Notes: generated by a model not told the origin, from the sequence alone. A stretch of 11,400 bases of DNA from Rhodocyclaceae bacterium (GCA_013821865.1 PNJM01000055.1:1-11400); one strand, 5' to 3'. Positions 1 through 5,828 are shown, numbered from the stretch's first letter. Translations and numbers: made by a program.

Positions 1-454
1 CCAGCACCCGCATTATCTCGTGCGGCTGCACGCCGACCAGATAGCCGCGCCGGCCGCCGTTGATGTAGATCAGCGGCAGGTCGAGGATGGTCTTCTCGAC
101 ATACACCGGCAGCTTTTTCTTCGTGCCGAAAGGCGAGGTGCCGCCGACCATATAGCCGGTGTGACGCTGCGCCGCTTCCGGCTTGCAGGGTGACACGCTT
201 TTGGCGCCGATCTGCCGCGCCAGGTTCTTGGTGGATACCTTGCGGTCGCCGTGCATGAGAACGATAAGAGGCTTTGCCTGCTCGTCTTCCATCACCAGCG
301 TCTTCACCACGGCGTGCTCGTCGACGTTCAGTTCGCGCGCCGAGACGCGCGTGCCGCCGTGCTCCTCGTATTCGTAGAAATGGCTGGAATAGGCGACGCG
401 GTGCTGCCTGAGGAACTGCGTCGCGGGTGTTTCCGGGGCATGTTCTTGCTTCAT
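1..454 (-). CDS. ybaK: Cys-tRNA(Pro) deacylase YbaK/EbsC family, C-terminus cut by window edge
   Basis: The reading frame from the ATG at 454 stays open to position 1, giving 151 codons. The family is usually about 155-160 residues, so only a few C-terminal residues are missing. Seen: an N-terminal stretch of the type TPATQFLRQH, the conserved lysine in VVKTLV (about residue 51), KVSTKNLAR (72-80), the glycine-rich YMVGGTSPFG motif (101-110) and a late INGGRRGYLVG segment (131-141). Known of the family: these cytoplasmic enzymes hydrolyse cysteine mischarged onto tRNA(Pro) by prolyl-tRNA synthetase, and the KTLV lysine is important for activity. The Shine-Dalgarno is weak (only CGCAAG before the ATG). 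The gene is divergent from the putative small RNA upstream. A related trans-editing deacylase of the same superfamily is the main alternative, but the motif set favours YbaK. Confidence 0.9.
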   Translation of the reverse strand, partial: MKQEHAPETPATQFLRQHRVAYSSHFYEYEEHGGTRVSARELNVDEHAVVKTLVMEDEQAKPLIVLMHGDRKVSTKNLARQIGAKSVSPCKPEAAQRHTGYMVGGTSPFGTKKKLPVYVEKTILDLPLIYINGGRRGYLVGVQPHEIMRVL

Positions 455-522
455 CTTGCGAATTTTACCCGCACTGCTGCCGGCCAGAACAATTCCGGCA
501 ATGGCGCAGCCGGCAAACCGGC

Positions 523-551
523 ATAAAACGAAGCTAAAATTCAGGTTGAAA
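523..551 (-). promoter_or_regulatory. Weak candidate promoter for ybaK
   Basis: Read on the minus strand, TTTCAA (551-546) and TTTTAT (528-523) are 17 bases apart. They match the sigma-70 consensus at only 3 of 6 and 4 of 6 positions. The -35 candidate is the reverse complement of the -35 of the plus-strand promoter, so the two would compete. A small hairpin (GCCGG-CAAA-CCGGC, 509-522) would fall near the transcript start. An alternative -10, TAAAAT at 467-462, would give a nearly leaderless ybaK mRNA. Confidence 0.25.
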
Positions 552-574
552 CGCGGCCATTCCGGGGCTATAAA
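546..574 (+). promoter_or_regulatory. Strong sigma-70 promoter for a plus-strand small RNA
   Basis: TTGAAA (546-551) and TATAAA (569-574) are separated by exactly 17 bases, each one base off consensus. The 20 bases upstream (523-542) are A-rich (ATAAAACGAAGCTAAAATTC) in an otherwise GC-rich region, like an UP element. The expected start point is about 580-582. An 11-bp perfect palindrome, GGAACTGTTCC (575-585), covers the predicted start and could be an operator or part of the first RNA hairpin. No protein-coding frame with a ribosome site follows on this strand. Confidence 0.75.
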
Positions 575-580
575 GGAACT

Positions 581-733
581 GTTCCCATCACATGGAGAAC
601 GACCCGGACAGGAGCGGAACGAGCTGTTGCACGGGAGTACCCCACGGGATCGCTGATCCCGCCCTGCGCCCGCTACAAGGCGCCGCGTCGAAGGAGGCGC
701 ACGAGAGCCCCGCTCAGCGGGGCTTCTCATTTC
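581..733 (+). ncRNA. Putative structured small RNA of about 150 nt, family unknown
   Basis: The stretch lies between a near-consensus promoter and a terminator hairpin on the strand opposite to all protein genes. Stem-loops read by eye: (1) 581-600, eight pairs with one bulged A and a CAC loop; (2) 603-635, CCCG/CGGG and ACAG/CTGT stems around a 12-base loop containing GGA; (3) 645-661, seven perfect pairs CGGGATC/GATCCCG with a GCT loop; (4) 680-700, GCGCC/GGCGC with an 11-base loop containing AAGGA; (5) the terminator. Seven GGA trinucleotides occur, at 594, 606, 611, 616, 634, 647 and 693. That is roughly two to three times chance for this composition. Several GGA in hairpin loops resemble CsrA/RsmA-binding RNAs, but this is inference. 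I see no 6S, SRP, tmRNA or known riboswitch core. It could also be a trans-acting antisense RNA. Confidence 0.6.
703..733 (+). terminator. Rho-independent terminator of the plus-strand small RNA
   Basis: An 8-bp GC-rich stem AGCCCCGC/GCGGGGCT (706-713 with 717-724) has a TCA loop. It extends by GAG/CTC across a bulged T and is followed by the T-rich run TTCTCATTTCT. The T-tract is on the plus-strand side only. In the minus direction the hairpin is followed by CTCTCGTGC, so it would be a poor terminator for xerD, which ends 10 bases away. Confidence 0.75.
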
Positions 734-742
734 TGCGGCTGT

Positions 743-1645
743 TCAGCCCCTCGGATGGTGCTTGGCGTGCAATTCTTTCAGGCGCTCGCGGGCTACATGC
801 GTGTAGACCTGCGTGGTGGAAATGTCGGCATGGCCGAGCAGGAGCTGCACCACGCGCAAGTCGGCGCCATGGTTGATGAGGTGGGTGGCGAAGGCGTGGC
901 GCAGGGTGTGCGGCGAGATGCGCGCCGGGTCGATGCCGGCGCGCGCGGCATGGCGCTTGATGAGGTTCCAGAACATCTGGCGCGAAATCCCGGCCCCGCG
1001 CCGGGTGACGAATACCGCTTCGCAGTTGCGCCCGTTGAGCAAAGCCGGACGCGATTCCTTGAGGTAGCGCTCCAGCCATTCCAGCGCCACCTGCCCGAGC
1101 GGCACCAAGCGCTCCTTCGAACCCTTGCCGAAGACGCGTACCACGCCCATGTCGAGGCTCGCTTCGAACAATTTCAGGCCGACCAGTTCCGAGACGCGCA
1201 GCCCAGTGGCGTAGAGCACCTCCAGCATGGCGCGGTCGCGCAGGCCGAGCGGCGTTTCGGTGTCCGGCGCGGCGAGCAGGGCCTCCACCTGCGCTTCCGA
1301 CAGCGTCCTGGGGAAGCGCTGCGGATGCGGCGGCGGCTCGATGTTGAGCGTGGGATCGGCCTTGAGCTCGCCGATGGCCAGCAGGTGCTGGTAGAAGCGG
1401 CGCAGCGCGGAGATGAGCCGCCGCTGGCTGGTGGCCTTCGACTTGCGGCTGAAGTCGCGCAGGTAGTCGTGTATATCCACGGCCTCGATCCCGGCCAGTG
1501 TCTTGCCGCGCGGGGCAAGCCAGGCGGCAAGCTGCGCCAGGTCGGAGCGATAGCTGGCCAGCGTGTTGCGGGAAAGCCCCGCTTCCAGCCAGAGCGTGTC
1601 GGTGAAGACGTCGAGAAGGGCGCCGTCGGCTTCTGCGATGGTCAA
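743..1645 (-). CDS. xerD: Site-specific tyrosine recombinase XerD
   Basis: This 300-residue protein (E. coli XerD has 298) acts with XerC at the chromosomal dif site to resolve chromosome dimers at division, normally activated by FtsK. The N-terminal SAM-like DNA-binding domain spans about residues 9-92 and the catalytic domain about 110-295. The complete catalytic set is visible: Arg150 in ATGLRVSEL, Lys174 in GKGSKERLVPLG, His246 and Arg249 in HTLRHAF, His272 in LLGHADISTTQ and nucleophile Tyr281 in VYTHV. Each sits two residues later than in E. coli XerD. The start is TTG (1645-1643), chosen because GAGGG lies 6 bases upstream and the frame begins on the ogt stop (TTGA overlap), implying translational coupling. 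XerC is the alternative paralogue, but spacing and length favour XerD. It has no prophage or att context, so it is not read as an integrase. Confidence 0.93.
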   Translation of the reverse strand: MTIAEADGALLDVFTDTLWLEAGLSRNTLASYRSDLAQLAAWLAPRGKTLAGIEAVDIHDYLRDFSRKSKATSQRRLISALRRFYQHLLAIGELKADPTLNIEPPPHPQRFPRTLSEAQVEALLAAPDTETPLGLRDRAMLEVLYATGLRVSELVGLKLFEASLDMGVVRVFGKGSKERLVPLGQVALEWLERYLKESRPALLNGRNCEAVFVTRRGAGISRQMFWNLIKRHAARAGIDPARISPHTLRHAFATHLINHGADLRVVQLLLGHADISTTQVYTHVARERLKELHAKHHPRG

Positions 1646-2115
1646 AGCACGCCCTCGTGATCGAGCAGCCAGCGCTTCACGTCGAGAAAAAAGCCGCCGC
1701 GTTCGCGGGCGAAGCCGCCCAGGCCGCCGCCTGCCGCCAGCACGCGATGGCAGGGCACGAGCACCGGGAAGGGATTGCGGCCGCAGGCCTGGCCGACGGC
1801 GCGCGGCGCGCTATGCAGTTTCTTCGCGATGTCGCCGTAGGTGAGCGTCCGTCCGCCGGGGATGGCGGCAATGGATTTCCACACGCGCTTCTGGAACTCG
1901 GTGCCCGACGGTCTCAGCGGCAGGTCGAATTTCGCTGCCGGGTCGACCAGATAGGCGGCGAACTGGCCGCAGGCTTTCGCCGCAAGCGGATTGCCGGGCG
2001 CGACTGTCCTGGTTTGCGGCGGCAGGAAGACGATCTCGATGATCATGTCATCTTCCGTGCGCACGCCGAGGGCGCCGAACGGCGCTTTAAGAACCGCATC
2101 GAACTTGGCATTCAT
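1642..2115 (-). CDS. ogt: Methylated-DNA--protein-cysteine S-methyltransferase
   Basis: This 157-residue suicide repair protein transfers the alkyl group from O6-alkylguanine (or O4-alkylthymine) in DNA to its own cysteine. Seen: FQKRVWKSIAAIPGGRTLTYGDIA (from about residue 74), the helix-turn-helix segment with arginine finger Arg105 in PRAVGQACGRNP, the asparagine hinge Asn114, the active-site motif PCHRV with Cys122, and the C-terminal GGFARERGG...KRWLLDHE. Length fits the stand-alone Ogt/MGMT type; there is no Ada N-terminal phosphotriester-repair or AraC domain. ATG at 2115 follows a perfect AGGAGG with 6 bases between. The gene starts 10 bases after the TRAP permease stop and overlaps xerD by 3-4 bases, so it is probably co-transcribed with both. 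The ogt versus generic MGMT name cannot be settled by eye. Confidence 0.92.
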   Translation of the reverse strand: MNAKFDAVLKAPFGALGVRTEDDMIIEIVFLPPQTRTVAPGNPLAAKACGQFAAYLVDPAAKFDLPLRPSGTEFQKRVWKSIAAIPGGRTLTYGDIAKKLHSAPRAVGQACGRNPFPVLVPCHRVLAAGGGLGGFARERGGFFLDVKRWLLDHEGVL

Positions 2116-2125
2116 GCCGGCCTCC

Positions 2126-4066
2126 TCAGGTTTTTCGGAGCTTCTGCATGACGACCACCACCACGATCAGTGCGATGCCGATCCAGTCGAGCAGCGGCAT
2201 GGGATATACCAGCATCAGCCCGGCGGCGATCAGCAGCACGCGTTCGATCAGGCTGCAGCGCTTGAGAAGCCAATTCTGCGCGCCTCCGGCCAGTGCCGCA
2301 ATGCCGACCATGGCGGTGATGCTGGACACGGCAATGTCCTGCCAGGAACCCTTGAGCAGGATGCCCTGCCCGGCAGGGTCGAGCACGAACATGAAAGGCA
2401 CGAGGAAGGCGGGCAGCGTGTATTTCCAGGACATGAGCGTCGTCTTGTACGGGTCGCCGCCGGTGATGGCCGCGGCCGCGAAGGGCGAGAGCGCCGTGGG
2501 CGGTGAAACCTCGGAGAGGACGGCGTAGTAGAAGATGAACATGTGCGCGGCGTAGTCCGGCACCCCCAGCTTGATCAGGGCCGGCGCGGCGATCACGGCG
2601 CAGATGATGTAGCTCGCCGTCACCGGCACGGCGAGGCCGACGATCCAGACGATGAGCGAGGTATAGATCGCGGTGAGCAGCAGGCTGTTGCCGGCATAGG
2701 TGATGACGATGTCGGAAAACTTCAGCCCCAGTCCGGTCAGCGTCACCACACCGACAATGATGCCGGCCGAGGCGCAGGTGGCGGCGACGTTGAGCACGCC
2801 GACCGAGCCTGCTTCCAGCGCCTTGGCCAGCTTCTTCGGCACCAGTGCGCAGCTCGCGTGCAGGAAACTGACAGCATAGGCCACCACGGTCGCCCAGAAT
2901 ACCGAGAGAATGGGCGAGAAGCCGTAGAGCATGAAGACGATGATCGAGATGAGCGAAAGAAAATGGAAACCGAAATGGCGCGTGAGCTGCCACAGGCTCT
3001 CGCGTCTTTCAATGGGGATCTCGCGCATGCCGAGCTTGCGCGTGTCCAGTTCGACCATGACGAACAGCGAAAGGTAGTAGAGGATGGTCGGGATGGTCGC
3101 CATCAGGATCACGTCGAGATACGAGATCTTGAGGAACTCGGCGATCAGGAAGGCCGCTGCTCCGAGCACCGGCGGGGAGAGGATGGCGCCCAGGCCGCCT
3201 GCCGCCAGCAATCCGCCGGCTGAATTCTTGTCGTAGCCGGCCTTGGCCAGCATGGGCCAGGCCACCGCGCCCAGCGTCACCGTGGTGGCCACGCCCGAAC
3301 CGGACGGGCCGCCGAGCAGGAAAGAGGAGAGCACGACGGTGCGTCCGGCCCCGCTGTGCTTGCCGCCCATGGCCGCGAAGGAAAAATCGATGTAGAACTT
3401 GCCGGCGCCGGAATGCTGCAGGAAGGCGCCGTAGATCGTGAACAGGATGATCAGGGTGGAAGAGACATCCACCGCAGTGCCGAAAATGCCCTCCAGGGTC
3501 ATGAACATGTGGCCCACCAGGCGGGCCACGTCGTAGCCGCGGTGGGTCCAGGGCGCCGGCAGCCAGGGCCCGAGCATGGCATAGGCAATGAACATGACGA
3601 CCACCAACGGCATGACCCAGCCCGAACTGCGCCTTGTCACCTCCAGCACCAGGAAGATGAGCGCCAAGCCGAATATCTGGTCCCACATATCCGGCGTGGT
3701 CGCGCGGTCGGTGAAATCGTCGCCCCCCTGAAGCATGTAAACAATAATGGCGACGCTCAGGATTGCCGCGAGCCAGTCCCACCAGCGTATGCAGTCGCGG
3801 AAGCGCGCCGCCATCGGGAAGAGCAGGAAGGAAAGGAACAGGACAAAGCCGACATGCACCGGGCGCAGAACCTGAGTGGGTACCACGTCGTAGGCCGCCC
3901 ACAGATGGAAGAGCGACATCACGATGGCTACGGCCGTGACGAAAATCCCGACTGCGCCGCCGAGGCGGTTGGCGGCGCCCTCCTCCTCTTCGATGAATTC
4001 TTCCGCTTTCTTCAGCTGATCTTCGCTGATGGCGACTTCTTCGCCGACAGGTTTCCCGGTGGCCAT
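2126..4066 (-). CDS. TRAP transporter fused permease (4TM/12TM, DctQM-like), TAXI system
   Basis: This 646-residue inner-membrane protein fuses the small (DctQ-like) and large (DctM-like) TRAP permease subunits, the usual arrangement for systems with a TAXI binding protein. It would import an organic solute using an ion gradient. Seen: an acidic cytoplasmic N-terminus (AEEFIEEEEG, 21-30); hydrophobic segments about 38-58, 71-87, 97-112, 130-142 and 150-170; then a long DctM part. Key DctM-type motifs are GGPSGSGVATTVTLGAVAWP (252-271), GGLLAAGGLGAILSPPVLGA (284-303) and SEVSPPTALSPFAAAAITGG (518-537). The start is ATG 4066. The frame stays open to 4417, but the added 117 residues are an Arg/Pro/Ser-rich shadow of the TAXI gene. 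The Shine-Dalgarno is weak. The substrate cannot be read from sequence. Confidence 0.92.
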   Translation of the reverse strand: MATGKPVGEEVAISEDQLKKAEEFIEEEEGAANRLGGAVGIFVTAVAIVMSLFHLWAAYDVVPTQVLRPVHVGFVLFLSFLLFPMAARFRDCIRWWDWLAAILSVAIIVYMLQGGDDFTDRATTPDMWDQIFGLALIFLVLEVTRRSSGWVMPLVVVMFIAYAMLGPWLPAPWTHRGYDVARLVGHMFMTLEGIFGTAVDVSSTLIILFTIYGAFLQHSGAGKFYIDFSFAAMGGKHSGAGRTVVLSSFLLGGPSGSGVATTVTLGAVAWPMLAKAGYDKNSAGGLLAAGGLGAILSPPVLGAAAFLIAEFLKISYLDVILMATIPTILYYLSLFVMVELDTRKLGMREIPIERRESLWQLTRHFGFHFLSLISIIVFMLYGFSPILSVFWATVVAYAVSFLHASCALVPKKLAKALEAGSVGVLNVAATCASAGIIVGVVTLTGLGLKFSDIVITYAGNSLLLTAIYTSLIVWIVGLAVPVTASYIICAVIAAPALIKLGVPDYAAHMFIFYYAVLSEVSPPTALSPFAAAAITGGDPYKTTLMSWKYTLPAFLVPFMFVLDPAGQGILLKGSWQDIAVSSITAMVGIAALAGGAQNWLLKRCSLIERVLLIAAGLMLVYPMPLLDWIGIALIVVVVVMQKLRKT

Positions 4067-4086
4067 TGTGCGAGTACCCGAAACGA

Positions 4087-4116
4087 CACCGCCCGTCGGG
4101 TCACGAGCGGGCGGTG
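4087..4116 (-). promoter_or_regulatory. Intercistronic hairpin between TAXI gene and TRAP permease
   Basis: A 9-bp perfect stem CACCGCCCG/CGGGCGGTG (4087-4095 with 4108-4116) has a 12-base loop. It lies in the 82-base gap after the TAXI stop and 20 bases before the permease ATG. The following bases on the minus strand (TCGTTTCGGG) are only weakly T-rich, so full termination is unlikely. By analogy with other binding-protein/permease operons, it may protect the upstream mRNA 3' end or cause partial termination, giving more binding protein than permease. Confidence 0.5.
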
Positions 4117-4148
4117 GGGTGATGGTCTGGAAACGGATTGTCCGGCGC

Positions 4149-5108
4149 TTACTTGACCTTGATGCCCTTCTCCGCGAGATACTTCGCCGCTCCCGGATGG
4201 AACGGGATCGGCGAGTGCGAATTGGTCTGGAAATCGAGAAGGATGTTGTCGGCTTCCTTGTGCACCGCGACCAGGTCGGGCTTGTGCTCGAACAGCGTCT
4301 TGACGATGGCGTAGGCGGTGGCCTCCGGCATCTTCTCGCCGGCGACCAGGATATTCCACACGGTGGCGATCTGCGCCGGCTTCTCCATGCCGGAATAGGT
4401 CTTCTGCGGAATGGCATCCTTGACGTAGAGCGGACCGTACTTCTTGTTCATGGCATCGACTGCATCCGAGTGGTCGATCAGCTTGATCTTGGTGCCGGGT
4501 GTGGCGGCCAGATCGGTTACTGCGGCGGTCGGCAGTCCGCCGACCCAGAAGAATGCCTCGATCTTGCGGTCCTTCATGGCATTCACCGATTCCGCCACCG
4601 ACAGGCGCTCGCGCTTGACTTCCTTTTCCAGGCCATAGGCCTCCAGCACGCGCAGCGCCATGATTTCGGTGCCGCTGCCGGGCGAGCCGACCGAGACGCG
4701 CTTGCCCTTCAGGTCGGCCATGCTGTTGATGCCGGTGCCCTCGACCGTGACGACGTGCATGCGGTTCGGGTAGAGGACCATCAGGGTGCGTACCGGCACC
4801 TTGTTGTCCTTGAACTTGTCGACGCCGATGTAGGCTTCCCAGGCGGTGTCGGCCATGGTGAAGCCGACGTCCGACTTGCCGGCGTTGATAAGCTTCATGT
4901 TGTCGACCGAGGCGCCCGTCACCTCGGCCGTGACCTGCCAGCCGGGGACATTCTTGGTGAGGATATTGGCCATGCCGCCGCCGAGCGGGTAGTACACGCC
5001 GCCTGTGCCGCCCGTGCCGATGGAAAGGTTGGTCTTGGATTGCGCCATTGCGCCGAATGCGCACAGGGCGCCGGCGCAGAGTGCGAGTGCGCGCAGCAGA
5101 TTGCTCAT
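4149..5108 (-). CDS. TAXI family TRAP transporter solute-binding periplasmic protein
   Basis: The product is 319 residues with a Sec signal peptide (MSNLLRALALCAGALCAFGAMA), predicted cleavage after Ala22 in AMA|Q. The mature protein opens with the TAXI signature LSIGTGGTGGVYYPLGGGMA (28-47), followed by SDVGFTMADTAWEAY (79-93), a DLKGKRVSVGSPGSGTE segment (132-148) and the IEAFFWVGGLPTAAV region. Family knowledge: it captures a carboxylate-type solute in the periplasm and hands it to the membrane permease, here the fused permease encoded next. ATG 5108 is preceded by AGGAGG with 5 bases between, a strong ribosome site, and a TATAAT box lies 42 bases upstream, so it probably starts its own transcript. 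The ligand is unknown; glutamate or other dicarboxylates are only family guesses. Confidence 0.93.
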   Translation of the reverse strand: MSNLLRALALCAGALCAFGAMAQSKTNLSIGTGGTGGVYYPLGGGMANILTKNVPGWQVTAEVTGASVDNMKLINAGKSDVGFTMADTAWEAYIGVDKFKDNKVPVRTLMVLYPNRMHVVTVEGTGINSMADLKGKRVSVGSPGSGTEIMALRVLEAYGLEKEVKRERLSVAESVNAMKDRKIEAFFWVGGLPTAAVTDLAATPGTKIKLIDHSDAVDAMNKKYGPLYVKDAIPQKTYSGMEKPAQIATVWNILVAGEKMPEATAYAIVKTLFEHKPDLVAVHKEADNILLDFQTNSHSPIPFHPGAAKYLAEKGIKVK

Positions 5109-5150
5109 GTCTCCTCCTGTTGTAGCGGCCGTGGTCGGCCTTGTGTGCGG

Positions 5151-5179
5151 ATTATATCCGTTGGGAAGGCCAACGGTTT
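5151..5179 (-). promoter_or_regulatory. Promoter of the TAXI-TRAP-ogt-xerD unit
   Basis: A perfect TATAAT (5156-5151 on the minus strand) lies 42 bases before the TAXI ATG, predicting a start near 5144 and a leader of about 35 bases. The position 17 bases upstream reads AAACCG (5179-5174), a very poor -35, so an activator may be needed. The leader begins with a small hairpin (GGCCG-ACCA-CGGCC, 5140-5127) just before the AGGAGG ribosome site. Confidence 0.55.
5158..5176. repeat. 19-bp inverted repeat overlapping the TAXI promoter
   Basis: CCGTTGG-GAAGG-CCAACGG is a perfect 7-bp dyad with a 5-base centre. It starts one base from the TATAAT and covers most of the spacer and half of the -35 position. 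It is also 8 bases after the stop of the upstream gene. It could be a regulator's operator for the transporter unit or the 3' hairpin of the upstream mRNA. No T-tract follows (ATATAATCC), which argues against a standard terminator. Confidence 0.6.
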
Positions 5180-5184
5180 GCCGC

Positions 5185-5772
5185 TTACTGCGGCGGCTTG
5201 CCGAGCAGCAGTTCCTTCAGGTCGTCCTGCGCCGGCTTCGATCCCAGCCAGATCTTCAGCAGGGCGCGGTAAAAATCCTCGCCGGCAATGTCCTTGCCCC
5301 TGGCCTGGCCACCCACGGACAGGCGGGTGCCGGATTCGGGCAGGTAGTCGAGGGTGACAACGGCGCCCTTGCCGACGGAGACGAGGGCGAGAATCGCGGC
5401 GCGGAACTCCTCGACGCGCGCCTTGAGCGGCGCCAACTCGGCCTCGCTGTGGTTCTTTTCCAGGCTGCTTATCAGCGCATCGGCGAATTGTTCCGCGGTG
5501 AGCTCGCGCAGCGTGACGATATGCAGGCGCTTGGCGCCGTTGAGGGCGAGCACGGCATCCGTCGTGCTCTTCTTTTCCGGAAGATAGAGCCCGATGGTAT
5601 AAACCTTGAAGAAGGCGCGGCTGCGCAGGCCGGCGCCATTCAGTTGCGGCTCGGCCGCGCCAAGCTTTGCCTTGTCCTCGAACTTCACGCCGGCAACTTC
5701 GACGGCGGCCAGCCCCGGCAGGGCCAGCAGGAAAGCGGCCGCGGCAAGTGAGAGCGATATCAGTCGGTTCAT
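5185..5772 (-). CDS. Exported chalcone isomerase-like family protein
   Basis: The product is 195 residues with a Sec signal peptide (MNRLISLSLAAAAFLLALPGLAA), cleavage probably after residue 22 or 23. The mature part resembles the bacterial chalcone-isomerase-like domain (Chalcone_3 type): VAGVKFEDK opening, FFKVYTIGLYLPEK (54-67), an LHIVTLRELTAEQFADAL segment (83-100) and a C-terminal IAGEDFYRALLKIWLG (162-177). Family knowledge: these periplasmic proteins share the plant chalcone isomerase fold but generally lack proven isomerase activity; some members of the fold bind fatty acids. Function here is unknown. The ATG at 5772 is chosen because AAGGAG lies 6 bases upstream and a signal peptide begins there; the open frame to 5865 adds only a Pro/Arg-rich stretch. 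It is 56 bases after proA and probably co-transcribed with it. Confidence 0.8.
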   Translation of the reverse strand: MNRLISLSLAAAAFLLALPGLAAVEVAGVKFEDKAKLGAAEPQLNGAGLRSRAFFKVYTIGLYLPEKKSTTDAVLALNGAKRLHIVTLRELTAEQFADALISSLEKNHSEAELAPLKARVEEFRAAILALVSVGKGAVVTLDYLPESGTRLSVGGQARGKDIAGEDFYRALLKIWLGSKPAQDDLKELLLGKPPQ

Positions 5773-5794
5773 GCTTTTCTCCTTGGTAGGTACA

Positions 5795-5808
5795 TTGGAT
5801 GTTGGATG
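5795..5808. repeat. Tandem duplicate TTGGATG x2
   Basis: Two perfect 7-base copies (5795-5801 and 5802-5808) sit in the 56-base gap between proA and the chalcone-isomerase-like gene. No function is visible; it may be chance or a small protein-binding site. Confidence 0.4.
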
Positions 5809-5828
5809 CGGATCCCGCCCCGGGCCGC

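Noticed and set aside
581..733. Small RNA as 6S RNA, SRP RNA, tmRNA or a glycine/guanidine/SAH riboswitch
   Set aside because: I could not find the conserved cores of these RNAs, and no gene follows on the same strand to be controlled by a riboswitch.
592..876. Plus-strand frame of 94 codons starting inside the small RNA
   Set aside because: No ribosome site, runs through the terminator and into the xerD 3' end, and its composition is that of a shadow frame.
743..1645. XerD-like gene as a phage or island integrase
   Set aside because: Length, residue spacing and housekeeping neighbours fit chromosomal XerD; no att repeats, tRNA or phage genes are nearby.
755..1660. Plus-strand 301-codon frame opposite xerD
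   Set aside because: It is antisense to a gene with every XerD catalytic residue; long antisense frames are common at this GC content.
4087..4116. Hairpin after the TAXI gene as a full terminator
   Set aside because: There is no proper T-tract, and the permease that needs the same transcript follows without a visible promoter.
4067..4417. N-terminal extension of the TRAP permease by 117 codons
   Set aside because: The extra part is Arg/Pro/Ser-rich, overlaps the TAXI coding region in another frame and resembles no TRAP domain; ATG 4066 gives a sensible protein.
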